A DNA stretch of 53,474 bases, from NCBI GenBank assembly GCA_049510055.1, contig JBEKZI010000021.1:1-53474 (forward strand). Direction: 5' to 3'. The notes under the pieces are model-generated. The model did no database searches. It was given only the letters and a program-made list of their open reading frames with translations, and was not told the origin of the DNA. A program made the position numbers and the translations under genes. Origin of the DNA: JALHTV01 sp049510055 (GTDB lineage Bacteria > Planctomycetota > Phycisphaerae > SM23-33). Of this stretch, positions 1-8,118 are shown piece after piece. Numbering within the stretch: the stretch's first letter is position 1; every line of letters starts with the position of its first letter.

Positions 1-734
1 AAGTCCATCTCTTGGAATTGGCGGTAGCTCTCAGGGGTGCCGATGTCGCTGAATCGCCCGGCGTCCTGGCGGCTGGACATCATCACCCGCCCGGCGGCCA
101 GCATCGCGGGGAACGTTTCGCGCTCGATGGAGACGGGCCGGCCGGCCGGCATCGACTCGACCACGGAGCGGTTCAGCACGTACACCCCGCCGTTGACCAG
201 GCCCGGACCTCCGGCGGCGACCTTCTCGCGGAAGCCCACGACCCGCCCGCCGGCATCGACCTCCACCGAGCCGTACCGCCCGGCGTCGGGAACCTGGCGG
301 ACGGCCAACGTGGCCTCGGCGTTGCTAGCGCGATGCACGCGGAGCATGGCGGCGGCGTCGAACTCCAGGTACGAATCGCCGTTGACCAGGAAGAATTGCT
401 CCCCCAGCATCGCCTGGGCGAACTTGGCCGCCCCGCCGGTGCCCAGCGGCTCCGGCTCGACCGACACCACCCACTCCGCCCCCGGCCAGGCGGGACGAAT
501 CTTATGCTCCAGGCACTCCTGGACGGCCTCGTGCCGATAGCCCAGCAGGAAAACAAATCGCCAAAAGCCCTGCCCGCACAGGTAGCGCACCAGGTATTCC
601 AGGAACGACTTGTCCCCCACCGGGGCTAGGACTTTGGGCAGATCGGGCAGCACGCTCCGCAGCCGCGTGCCCAGCCCCCCGGCCAGAATGCAGACCTGCA
701 ACGGGATTTTAACCTTAGCTTTGGCCTTGGCCAC
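1..734 (-). CDS. hddC: Sugar-1-phosphate nucleotidyltransferase, HddC-like (3' part beyond window)
   Basis: Probably transfers GMP to a heptose 1-phosphate, giving the GDP-sugar used by the neighbouring enzymes; cytosolic. The 244 readable codons begin at a GTG. Residues 17-26 read LAGGLGTRLR, the nucleotide-binding loop of the family, followed by PKVLAPVGDKSFLEY, EPLGTGGAAK and FLVNGDSYLEF, whose Asp should bind metal. A conserved VNGGVYVL block follows. The gene has no stop before the left edge. It sits 101 nt downstream of an HddA-like kinase, which favours D-glycero-D-manno-heptose 1-phosphate guanylyltransferase. Mannose- or glucose-1-phosphate transferases share the same fold, so the substrate is inferred from context. 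No ATG exists nearby, and the frame is open further upstream of the GTG, so the exact start is uncertain. Confidence 0.82.
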   Translation of the reverse strand, partial: MAKAKAKVKIPLQVCILAGGLGTRLRSVLPDLPKVLAPVGDKSFLEYLVRYLCGQGFWRFVFLLGYRHEAVQECLEHKIRPAWPGAEWVVSVEPEPLGTGGAAKFAQAMLGEQFFLVNGDSYLEFDAAAMLRVHRASNAEATLAVRQVPDAGRYGSVEVDAGGRVVGFREKVAAGGPGLVNGGVYVLNRSVVESMPAGRPVSIERETFPAMLAAGRVMMSSRQDAGRFSDIGTPESYRQFQEMD

Positions 735-782
735 GATCCAGGACCGCCTTCCGGAAGTGTTTTTGTCACTGCAAAATGCGGT

Positions 783-830
783 TTACTTTGTGAACTTCGT
801 ACTCTTCGTGATCCGAGTGATTTCTTTTGG
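783..830. repeat. Low-complexity intergenic tract
   Basis: Between the kinase and the guanylyltransferase, the minus strand reads as imperfect 9-nt units such as ACGAAGAGT and ACGAAGTTC. These give a Thr-Lys-Ser/Phe repeat if translated. A related tract (ACAAAGAACACAAAAAGC) lies just before tRNA-Arg at 45889-45928. No function can be read from it. Confidence 0.5.
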
Positions 831-835
831 GAGGC

Positions 836-1822
836 TTAGTTCACGTACAGCAGCGTCGTGCCGGTGACGTCGAAGGCAAAGCGGATCTCCGGATGGCCCT
901 TGAGGGCCTCTCGGACGGCGGATTGGCGTTGGGGCGGCACGTACAGCAGCAGGAACCCGCCTCCGCCGGCCCCCAGCAGCTTGCCGCCCAGCGCCCCGGC
1001 CCGCCGGGCCGCCTCGTACATGCCGTCGATCAGCGGCGTGGCGACCTTGGAGGAAAGCTCCCGCTTGATCGTCCAGCCCTGGTGCAGGGCGTCGCCGAAG
1101 TCGTCCAGCTTGCCCTTGCCCTCCAGGATGGCGCAGGCGTGGTCCACCAGGCCGGCCATGTCCGCCAGGAGCGCGTCGTTGCTCTTTTCCGCCGTCCGCT
1201 TCATCTGCTCGTCGAGAATCTTGTCGGCGAAGCGCGTCTGGTTCGTGAAGAACAGCATCAGCCGCTCCTCCAGCTCCTCCTTCCGCTCCCTCGGCAGGCA
1301 CAGAAGGCTGGAGTGGACGTGGCCGTCGCGCTCGAACTTCACTTTTCGCAGGTTTCCCAGGGCGCAGATGTACTGGTCCTGGGAGCCCACGCGCTCCTTG
1401 AGCACTTCCTGCTCCACGTGGATGGCCAGCATGGCCAGCTCTTCCTGGTTGATCATGCGGTGGTAGAAGGCGTGCAGCGCGTGCAGCAGGCCCACGGTGA
1501 AGCAGCTGGACGCCCCCAGCCCCGTCTGGGCCGGCAGATCCGCCGTGTAGCTGAAGTTCAGCCCGCCGTCGATCTTGAGGTACTGAAAGCACCCGCGGAT
1601 GCCGGGGTGCTGGATGTCCTGGACGCGGTTGACGCCTTCGTAGCGGCTGTAGTGCAGGCGGTATTTTTCCGGCACCAGCTCGCCCAAGCGGTTGATCGTG
1701 AAGTAGGCGTACTTGTTGATGCTGGTCGCCAGCACCTGCCCGCCCTCGCGGAGGTAGTAGGCCGGATAGTCGGTCCCGCCGCCGAAAAAGCTGATGCGCA
1801 GTGGCGTCCGCACCATGACCAT
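836..1822 (-). CDS. hddA: GHMP kinase, D-glycero-D-manno-heptose 7-phosphate kinase-like
   Basis: Predicted to phosphorylate C1 of heptose 7-phosphate, using ATP, ahead of GDP activation. The 328-residue product starts MVMVRTPLRISFFGGGTDYP, the usual beginning of HddA-type kinases. The phosphate-binding loop is at about 95-104 (PAQTGLGASS), a GSQDQY segment lies near 147, and the GHMP C-terminal motif GAGGGGFLLLYVP is near 290. The start was placed at the first ATG of the ATGGTCATG pair because AAGGAAG lies about 10 nt upstream. A much longer frame continues upstream but covers the neighbouring dehydratase gene and is out of phase with it. The operon context with a nucleotidyltransferase and sugar-nucleotide dehydratases supports GDP-heptose synthesis. 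Fucokinase-like activity is an alternative. Confidence 0.87.
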   Translation of the reverse strand: MVMVRTPLRISFFGGGTDYPAYYLREGGQVLATSINKYAYFTINRLGELVPEKYRLHYSRYEGVNRVQDIQHPGIRGCFQYLKIDGGLNFSYTADLPAQTGLGASSCFTVGLLHALHAFYHRMINQEELAMLAIHVEQEVLKERVGSQDQYICALGNLRKVKFERDGHVHSSLLCLPRERKEELEERLMLFFTNQTRFADKILDEQMKRTAEKSNDALLADMAGLVDHACAILEGKGKLDDFGDALHQGWTIKRELSSKVATPLIDGMYEAARRAGALGGKLLGAGGGGFLLLYVPPQRQSAVREALKGHPEIRFAFDVTGTTLLYVN

Positions 1823-1872
1823 GTTGTACGGTTCTTCCTTGGAGAAGGCGTACGTGAAGTGGTGTGGGTTGA

Positions 1873-2886
1873 TCACCCGATTTTTCTCCGGAAGTAGTCC
1901 AGCATCCCGTCGAGGGTCTGCTCGAAGGTGTATTTCGGTTTCCAGCCCGTCTCGGTCTTGAACTTGGAGCAGTCGGGGATCTGGAGCGTCACGTCGGCCG
2001 GGCGGAGCAGGGCGGGGTCCACCTCGACCTTGGGCCGGCGGGTCAGCTTCGAGCGGGCGATGAGCATGTCCAGCATCTGCCCGACGCTCATCGTGCGGTC
2101 CCCGCCGATGTTGTACACCTCCCCGGGCGTGCACGTGACCACCAGCTGGCAGTAGGCGTCCACGGCGTCGCGAACGTCGGCGAACGTGCGGATCGACTCC
2201 AGGTTGCCGACGTGGATGACGCTGCGGAGCTTCTTCTCGCACTCCACCACCTGCTTGGCGAAGGCGGCCTCGACGAACACCTCGCCGCGCCGCGGCCCGG
2301 TATGGGTGAACATCCGCGTGCGGAGCGTCCGGAGCTTGTAGGCCACCCAGTATTGCAGGCCCAGCAGGTCCTCGGTCACTTTGCTGACGCCGTAGGGGCT
2401 GATGGGCCTCAGCGGCTGGGTTTCGCGGATGGGCACCTCGTCGGGAGCCGGCTGGCCGTAGACTTCCGAGGAGCTGCACACGTGGATGTAGGGGTCCTTG
2501 CCCGTCGTGTCGCGGTGCAGGCGGATGGCCTCCAGCAGATTGACCGTGCCCGCGCCGTTGACGTCCAGCGTCACGCGCGGGGCGATATAGCTGTAGGGCA
2601 CGTAGGATTGCGCCGCCAGGTGGAAGACGAAATCCGCGTCGGCCTTGGCCACCACCAGCCGCATCGACAGCTCGTCCAGCAGGTCGCCGTCCAGGAACGC
2701 CACGCGCTCGTCGCTCAGCAGGTGCGCGACGTTGTCCATCGGCGAGCGCCATCGCTTCAGGCCGAAGATCTTGGCCTTGGGATAATTCTTCAGGATGTGC
2801 TCGGCCAGGTGGCTGCCGACGAAGCCCGTCAGGCCCGTAATCAGGACCCGCGAGTTTTCCAGAGTTCTGGATTTTTTCTGCACCAT
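1873..2886 (-). CDS. NAD-dependent sugar-nucleotide dehydratase, GMD-type (DmhA-like)
   Basis: Short-chain dehydrogenase of 337 residues, probably a GDP-sugar 4,6-dehydratase. It shows the Rossmann signature ITGLTGFVGSH at 16-26, SSSEVYG at 138-144 and the catalytic YGVSK (Tyr165, Lys169). A GPRRGEVFVEAAF block corresponds to SPRRGETFVTRKI in the classical GDP-mannose dehydratase found elsewhere in this window (13024-14049). It is clearly a different subfamily from that protein, with shorter loops. The ATG was chosen because GGGAG lies 8-9 nt before it; it begins 46 nt inside the end of the Fcl-type gene, so the two are probably translationally coupled. Together with the kinase and guanylyltransferase it may act on GDP-manno-heptose, as DmhA does in Yersinia. 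That substrate is inferred. Confidence 0.8.
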   Translation of the reverse strand: MVQKKSRTLENSRVLITGLTGFVGSHLAEHILKNYPKAKIFGLKRWRSPMDNVAHLLSDERVAFLDGDLLDELSMRLVVAKADADFVFHLAAQSYVPYSYIAPRVTLDVNGAGTVNLLEAIRLHRDTTGKDPYIHVCSSSEVYGQPAPDEVPIRETQPLRPISPYGVSKVTEDLLGLQYWVAYKLRTLRTRMFTHTGPRRGEVFVEAAFAKQVVECEKKLRSVIHVGNLESIRTFADVRDAVDAYCQLVVTCTPGEVYNIGGDRTMSVGQMLDMLIARSKLTRRPKVEVDPALLRPADVTLQIPDCSKFKTETGWKPKYTFEQTLDGMLDYFRRKIG

Positions 2887-3803
2887 GCGACGGTCTCCCT
2901 TATGCCTTGCTCGAGGGTGAATCGTGCGTGCCAGCCCAGCTCGTCCAGCCGCTGCGTGGACATCACGCGCGTCGATTGCCCGTCCGGATAGCTGGTGTCG
3001 AAGCCCCACCGCCCCGGAAAGTTAGTTTCTCGGGCGATGATCTCCGCCAGTTGGCGGATCGTATACCGCCGGCCGGAGGAAATGTTATACACTCCCAGCG
3101 AGTCCGGGTGATTTACTACGCACAGCAGGGCCTCCACGCAGTCCTGAATGTAGAGAAAATCTCGCTCCGCCCGGCCGGTGCCCCAGACTTTCACCTCCTG
3201 CTGGCCTTCCTCCACAGCCTTGAGGAACCGCACCAGCAGCCCCGGCACTACGTGGGAATACTTGGGATGGAAATTGTCGTAGGGGCCGTAGATGTTGGCC
3301 GGGATCAGGCAGGTGTAGGGCAGCTGGTACTGGTCGTGCATCGCCATCAGGTGCACCAGCATGTTCCGCTTGGCGTAGGCGTAGGCGTAATTGGTCGGCT
3401 CCGGCAGGCCGTCCAGGAAATCCTTCTCCTGGAGCATCTGGCCTTCCAGGCGCTTGGGATAGGCGCAGCCGGTGCCCATGGCGTGAACCTTGCGCACGCC
3501 GAACTTCCGCGCGGCGATGAGCACGTTCGTGTTGATGAGGGTATTGACCTCGTAGAAATCGCACAGCCGCGTGGAGTTGGCGAAGATGCCGCCGACCATC
3601 GCGGCCAGGTGAATGACGATTTCCGGCTTGTGCTTCTCGAAAAGCTGCTGCGTCTGGCGGAAGTCCGTCAGGTCGACGTCCTCGATGCCTGTGGGAACGA
3701 TGTTCCGGTAGCCCGCCTGACGCATCCCGGCAACGAGATTCGTGCCGATCAGGCCGGTGGCGCCGGTGATGAGGATCTTGCTGTCCATTGTCGTCGAGGC
3801 CAT
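2841..3803 (-). CDS. fcl: GDP-4-keto-6-deoxy-sugar epimerase/reductase, GDP-L-fucose synthase family
   Basis: A 320-residue SDR enzyme matching the GDP-fucose synthase (WcaG/Fcl) family. It has GATGLIGTNL at 14-23, AAMVGGI near 68, a GCAYPK motif with the family cysteine at 113, YAYAK (Tyr141, Lys145), and a FHPKYSHVVP segment carrying the family's catalytic His. The position that is Ser in the SSC motif of the E. coli enzyme is Thr-Gly here (GTGC), a mild departure. It would epimerise and reduce the 4-keto product of the adjacent dehydratase. It is the first gene of the leftward operon, whose promoter lies about 120 nt upstream. An internal ATG five codons in is an alternative start; neither has a strong Shine-Dalgarno sequence. 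Confidence 0.87.
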   Translation of the reverse strand: MASTTMDSKILITGATGLIGTNLVAGMRQAGYRNIVPTGIEDVDLTDFRQTQQLFEKHKPEIVIHLAAMVGGIFANSTRLCDFYEVNTLINTNVLIAARKFGVRKVHAMGTGCAYPKRLEGQMLQEKDFLDGLPEPTNYAYAYAKRNMLVHLMAMHDQYQLPYTCLIPANIYGPYDNFHPKYSHVVPGLLVRFLKAVEEGQQEVKVWGTGRAERDFLYIQDCVEALLCVVNHPDSLGVYNISSGRRYTIRQLAEIIARETNFPGRWGFDTSYPDGQSTRVMSTQRLDELGWHARFTLEQGIRETVAWCRKNPELWKTRGS

Positions 3804-3895
3804 GAAAACCGCACTTTCTTGACTGCTGGGCTAGACGAGGCGATCCGCCCCGCCGGGGGGCGCCTGTGTAGGCCGGCCTTTTGCGTAAAACCATC

Positions 3896-3924
3896 TTGGC
3901 TACTGATTAACCTGCACGTATAGT
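3896..3924 (+). promoter_or_regulatory. Sigma-70-like promoter for the GT-C gene
   Basis: TTGGCT, 17-nt spacer, TATAGT. Transcription would start near 3931, leaving a leader of about 76 nt before the GTG at 4007. Its -10 bases are almost the same as those of the leftward promoter on the other strand. Confidence 0.5.
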
Positions 3925-3948
3925 GGCGTTTCTGGACGATATTGTCAA
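3920..3948 (-). promoter_or_regulatory. Sigma-70-like promoter for the fcl-hddA-hddC operon
   Basis: On the minus strand TTGACA, 17-nt spacer, CACTAT. It lies about 117 nt upstream of the fcl start, and its -10 overlaps the -10 of the rightward promoter. Confidence 0.45.
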
Positions 3949-4006
3949 GGTTCGCCGAGGGCCGATCGGCCGGCGGGATGCGGCCAAAAATCAAAGGGAC
4001 CAACCC

Positions 4007-5617
4007 GTGAACCTTCTGCAATCCACTACCACAACGGCGGGGCAGCCATCCCCCTCAAGCACCGGCAAAAGCTTTTTGGAGCGCCACGCCGCGCTGCTGG
4101 CCGTGGGGATCGTCCTGCTGGCGGCGGCCCTGCGGCTGGGGGTCGCCCCGATCCTGACCCTCGATGGCGACGAGTGCCACACGATCCTGGTCGGGCGGTC
4201 CAGCTTCGCCGACCTGGTGCATGGCCGGGCCTTCGACATCGGCAATCCGCAGGGCTTCCACATGTTCCTTTCGGCCCTGCGGCAGGTGTTCGGGGAAAAT
4301 ATCCTGCTATACCGCAGCGCCAACGCCATCATCGGTACCCTGGCGGTGGCGGTCATCATGATGCTGTGCCGCCTGCTGTCGCCGAGGCCGGCGATCTGGC
4401 TGGGCGTGGGGCTGCTGACGGCGCTGAACCCCATGGAGCTGACCTTCTCGCTGCACCTGAGGCCGTGGGCGGTCCAGGCGCTGACGCTGTCACTGGCGAT
4501 GTGGGCGGCGCTGCGGTGGCAGCGGGACCGCCGGCCGTGGATGCTCGTGGTGTACGTCCTGTCGATGTTCGCAGCCGTCAACACCAACTACAGCGCCGTG
4601 TTCTGTTGGGCGGCGCTGGGCCTGTGGTGGCTGTGGGACAGCCGCCGCAGCGGCCGACAGGTGGCGGCGGTGGTGGCGGTCAACGTCCTGGTGTTGGTCT
4701 TGTTCGCCCCTTCGATGGCCTTGATGTGGTGGCAAATCCATCACCAGGAACTCACCCGCGGCGGGGGAGCCTGGATGTTTCACCTGTTCGGCTTCCCGTA
4801 CTTCTTCATCTACGGCAATTCCGTGGCCCGGCCGGAACGGGGGCTGCGGCTGATACTCCTGACGGCTGTCCCGGCCTTGATCGTCCTGGCCCCGTTGCTG
4901 CTGGCGGGCTTGCGGGCCGTGTGGAAGACCGTCAAGCCGCGAGGCGTGGTGCTGGCGATGCTCTTCCTGCCCTTCCTGTTCATGGCGGGTTTTTGCCTAT
5001 ACCAGCCGTTCTTCTTCAGCCGCTACCTGGCGTTCATGTGGCCGATGTTCGCCCTGACGCTGATGCTGGGGCTGTATTCTTTCGGCCCGCGAATCCGGGC
5101 TGCCGCCTTCGTGCTGCTGCTGGCGATGGAACTGCTCGGCTGTGCCGGCTACGCGGCGCGATTCGCCGAGGACTACCCGGCCTTCCTTTACCCCACCCTC
5201 CAGGCGTACGGCGGGCCGCATTACGGGATCGTCCTGTATCCGACGGGCGAGCGGCAGATCATCCTCCAGTCCTCCAGCCAACCGACGGTCGTACGGATCA
5301 TGCAGACCAAGCCCGACGTGGTTGTGGCGATCTACCCCAACCCGCCCACCGACTACGTCAAGACCTATCCCACGCCGCGGCAGAAGCTCTCGACGATGCT
5401 GGCCGGCGGCCTGCCGGATGAGTTGTGGTTCTACTGCGACCTGCGGCCGACCGGCGAATACCGCGACGCTCCGGCGGTGCTGGAACAGGTCAAGCAATTG
5501 CTGGCGGGTCCCTATCGGTTGGAACAAACCTGGCAATGGCCCAGCCAGGGAAAGGGCCAGGTTCTCTTGCTGAAGTACCGCCGGGCCGAAGTCCCCGCCA
5601 GTAAGCCGGGCGATTGA
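4007..5617 (+). CDS. GT-C (family 39-like) integral membrane glycosyltransferase
   Basis: A 536-residue multipass protein resembling ArnT/PMT-type glycosyltransferases, which move sugars from polyprenyl-phosphate donors on the outer face of the membrane. After the first membrane helix (LLAVGIVLLAAALRLG) comes LTLDGDECH, the acidic first-loop motif of GT-C enzymes. About ten hydrophobic segments follow, then a soluble C-terminal region from about residue 400. The frame stays open to a GTG at 3923, but that codon overlaps the promoter -10 box. The GTG at 4007 has AAAGGGA 8 nt upstream and is preferred. It is the only rightward gene in the polysaccharide locus and diverges from fcl. The acceptor is unknown; a role in the surface polymer is inferred. 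Confidence 0.75.
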   Translation: MNLLQSTTTTAGQPSPSSTGKSFLERHAALLAVGIVLLAAALRLGVAPILTLDGDECHTILVGRSSFADLVHGRAFDIGNPQGFHMFLSALRQVFGENILLYRSANAIIGTLAVAVIMMLCRLLSPRPAIWLGVGLLTALNPMELTFSLHLRPWAVQALTLSLAMWAALRWQRDRRPWMLVVYVLSMFAAVNTNYSAVFCWAALGLWWLWDSRRSGRQVAAVVAVNVLVLVLFAPSMALMWWQIHHQELTRGGGAWMFHLFGFPYFFIYGNSVARPERGLRLILLTAVPALIVLAPLLLAGLRAVWKTVKPRGVVLAMLFLPFLFMAGFCLYQPFFFSRYLAFMWPMFALTLMLGLYSFGPRIRAAAFVLLLAMELLGCAGYAARFAEDYPAFLYPTLQAYGGPHYGIVLYPTGERQIILQSSSQPTVVRIMQTKPDVVVAIYPNPPTDYVKTYPTPRQKLSTMLAGGLPDELWFYCDLRPTGEYRDAPAVLEQVKQLLAGPYRLEQTWQWPSQGKGQVLLLKYRRAEVPASKPGD

Positions 5618-5632
5618 CTGGGCCTGCCCCCC

Positions 5633-6817
5633 TCAGGACGGCAGGCCCGCGCCGCGGCACAGGCCCTCCAGCCAGACCACGACTTTCTGAACATTGACCT
5701 GGAGGTTGAACTCCCGCTCCACGCGTCGCCGGCCGGCCTGGCCCAGCCGCCGGCAGCGGGCCGGGTCTCGTAGCAAACCGATCATCGCCTCCGCCAAGGC
5801 CGCCTCGTCGTACGGCGGCACGAGCACGCCGGTCTGGCCGTCTTGGACCACTTCCGTCATGCCGCCCACGCGGAAGCCCACCACGGCCTTGCCGCAGGCC
5901 TGGGCCTCCAGGACGCTGTAGGGGCAGGCCTCCGTCTGGGAGGGGTGAACCACCAGGTCGAAGGCGTTCATGACCTTGGGAATATCCGTCCGCCGCCCGG
6001 CCAGGATGACCCGCTCGGTCAGACCCAGCCGGTGGATGTCTTCCCGCACCCGCTGGGCGTAGGGCTCGTCCTGGCCGTCGGTCACCGCCCCGACGATCAC
6101 GCAGCGGGTGGCCGGCATGGCCGCGGCGACCTGCGCCATGGCCGCCACCAGGTGATGGGCGCCCTTGCGGGGTTCCAGGTGCGTCACGGCGCCGACGACG
6201 GGCGAGCCGGCGGCGATGCCGAACTCCTTCGCCACAGCCGTTTTGGCCCGGGTCGGGCGGAAACGCTCAGTATCCACGCCGTTGGGAATGACGTCGATTT
6301 TTTCTGCGTCCACGCCCGCCACGCTGAGCATCTGGCGGGAAATTTCTGCCACGGTCAGGTAGCGGCTGACCCAGCGGCTCTGGAGGGCAAAGAACAGGCG
6401 GTTGCATGCCCCCAGTCCCGCCAGCCGCGTGCCGTGCATGACGACGCCGGTTGGCACGCCGGCCAGCCTCCCCGCCCGCGGCAGCCACAGGGCGTTCAGA
6501 CCGTTGAAGCATATCGCCCCGGCCCCGATCTGCCGTGCCAGGGCGGCCAGGTCGCCGGCGGCGTGCAAGCCCCCCCAGACGTGACTGGCGTGGCGCAGCG
6601 GATTGAACGACCGCGGCATCCATTCGATGCCGTCCACGACGTGGATCCCCGCCCCGCGCGCCGCCAGGCCGTCCAGAAACGCATCCCGCCACGGCGAGGC
6701 GACGTGCACGGCCAGGCCCTTTTGCAGGCACTGATCCGCCACCTGCTCCAGCCAGACGTTGGGGCCGATGGTCCCGCGCCAGCGGTTGATAAAAAGAATT
6801 CTCGTCTTGCGGTCCAT
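5633..6817 (-). CDS. Glycosyltransferase family 4 (GT-B fold)
   Basis: A 394-residue cytosolic or peripheral glycosyltransferase. The N-terminal Rossmann domain carries LFINRWRGTIGPNVWLEQ, where other GT4 enzymes have a glycine-rich loop. The C-terminal domain begins near residue 190 (VIPNGVDTERFRP) and contains the donor-binding EX7E motif in EACPYSVLE, followed by ACGKAVVGFRVGGMTEVV. ATG was chosen with GAGGA 8-9 nt upstream. It lies 13 nt downstream of the next GT4 gene in the same direction, so they are probably co-transcribed. The sugar and acceptor cannot be read from sequence. Confidence 0.87.
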   Translation of the reverse strand: MDRKTRILFINRWRGTIGPNVWLEQVADQCLQKGLAVHVASPWRDAFLDGLAARGAGIHVVDGIEWMPRSFNPLRHASHVWGGLHAAGDLAALARQIGAGAICFNGLNALWLPRAGRLAGVPTGVVMHGTRLAGLGACNRLFFALQSRWVSRYLTVAEISRQMLSVAGVDAEKIDVIPNGVDTERFRPTRAKTAVAKEFGIAAGSPVVGAVTHLEPRKGAHHLVAAMAQVAAAMPATRCVIVGAVTDGQDEPYAQRVREDIHRLGLTERVILAGRRTDIPKVMNAFDLVVHPSQTEACPYSVLEAQACGKAVVGFRVGGMTEVVQDGQTGVLVPPYDEAALAEAMIGLLRDPARCRRLGQAGRRRVEREFNLQVNVQKVVVWLEGLCRGAGLPS

Positions 6818-6830
6818 GTCCGCCGTCCTC

Positions 6831-8042
6831 TTACTCGCCGCGTTTCACGCAGGCCGGCGCCGGCCCGCCGCCGACCAGCCAGCGGTACACGGCCGCCATC
6901 TGCCCGGCGACGTGATCCCAGGAATAGTTTTCCTCGACCAGTTTCCGCCCGCGCAGGCCCATGTCGCGCCGCTGGGCGTCGGGCAGGCTCATCAGCTCCG
7001 CCAGGGCCGCCCCGAACGCCTCGGCCGTCGGGGCGGCAACCCGTCCCGCGGCGGCGTCGGCCGCTTGATTGAAATTGCAGCCCGGCGTGAACACCGCCGG
7101 CAGCCGGCAGGCCAGGGCCTCCAGCAGCGACATGCTGAAACCCTCCGAAAAACTCGGCAGCACGAAGACGTCCGCCGCGGCCAGCAGTGCCTTTTGGTCC
7201 GCGCCGTAGGCCGGCCCGGTGAACGTCACGCTCCCGCCGGCCCCGCCTTGGCGCAGGGTGTCTTCCAACTGCGCCTGCTGGCCCACTTCGTCCGGGCCGG
7301 CGATGACCAGATGCCAGCCGTCGAATCGCCTGGCCAGCTCGCACCAGGCGTGCATCAGATAATCCAGGCCCTTGATCGGATGAATGCGCCCCAGGAACAG
7401 CACCAGCTTTTTTCCCGCCAACCCCGGCCAGCACTGAGCGGCTTGGCCGCGGGGCGGAAGGGCGTCGAAGGACGCCAGGTCGATCCCGTTGGGAATGATG
7501 GCGATAGGGTTGGTCAGGCCATAGGCACGGATGTCGGCGGCCTCTCGCTCGGTCAGGGCGTGCAGGCAGGCGGCGCGGCGAAGATTGCGGTCGGCGTACA
7601 GGCGGCGAACGACGGCCTTCTTCCAGGCCGAGGTTCGCAGGCTGGCCGGCGTCAGCTCGCCGCGGATGGAGACGACCTCCGGGATTCCCAACTTTCGGGA
7701 GACGGCGGCGGAGGCCCTGGCCATGCCCAGCCAGATGCCGTCGTTGTGGATCAGGTCAGCCCCAGCGGCGATTTGTCCCAGGAACCGCCCGAAGCCCGGC
7801 GACAGCCACAGCCGCGGGTACTTCCAGAAGAACCCGCGGGCCACGTGGACGTGCAGGGCGCGATTATCGATGGGGATGGCCTGGCCGAAGGCGCGGCCCC
7901 AATCCACGGTCACCAGGTCCACGCGACAGCCATGGCGGGTCAGGGCCCCGCCCAGGGCGGTGATGGACCGCGCCGGGCCGCCGATGCCGCCCTGAATGGA
8001 TATCCCCACGTGGACGACGCGAAGATCGTTGCGCTCTGCCAT
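6831..8042 (-). CDS. Glycosyltransferase family 4 (GT-B fold)
   Basis: Second GT4 enzyme of the locus, 403 residues. The acceptor-side loop is GISIQGGIGGPARSI at about 13-27. The C-terminal donor domain has LFLGRIHPIKGLDYL near 233 and the EX7E pair in EGFSMSLLE, followed by ACRLPAVFTPGCNF. It has the full length expected of the family. It belongs to the run of three adjacent leftward GT4 genes, each of which should add one sugar or position in the repeat unit. No membrane helix or signal peptide is visible. Its specificity is unknown. Confidence 0.87.
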   Translation of the reverse strand: MAERNDLRVVHVGISIQGGIGGPARSITALGGALTRHGCRVDLVTVDWGRAFGQAIPIDNRALHVHVARGFFWKYPRLWLSPGFGRFLGQIAAGADLIHNDGIWLGMARASAAVSRKLGIPEVVSIRGELTPASLRTSAWKKAVVRRLYADRNLRRAACLHALTEREAADIRAYGLTNPIAIIPNGIDLASFDALPPRGQAAQCWPGLAGKKLVLFLGRIHPIKGLDYLMHAWCELARRFDGWHLVIAGPDEVGQQAQLEDTLRQGGAGGSVTFTGPAYGADQKALLAAADVFVLPSFSEGFSMSLLEALACRLPAVFTPGCNFNQAADAAAGRVAAPTAEAFGAALAELMSLPDAQRRDMGLRGRKLVEENYSWDHVAGQMAAVYRWLVGGGPAPACVKRGE

Positions 8043-8100
8043 GCCGTCTCACTTTATCGGCATTGGCACGCTGACGTCTAGGGGCGTGCGGGCCGGTCAT

Positions 8101-8118
8101 GCCTGCCTACCGGCAGGC
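8101..8118. repeat. Small palindrome over a stop codon
   Basis: GCCTGCC-TACC-GGCAGGC. The stop codon of the next leftward glycosyltransferase is inside the loop, and its last residues (PACR) are encoded by the right arm. Relatives with the same arms occur at 29084-29100 and 42500-42516. Confidence 0.6.

Noticed and set aside
3923..4006. N-terminal extension of the GT-C protein from a GTG at 3923
   Set aside because: The codon overlaps the -10 box of the predicted promoter, lacks a ribosome site, and the extension is not membrane-like. GTG at 4007 has AAAGGGA.
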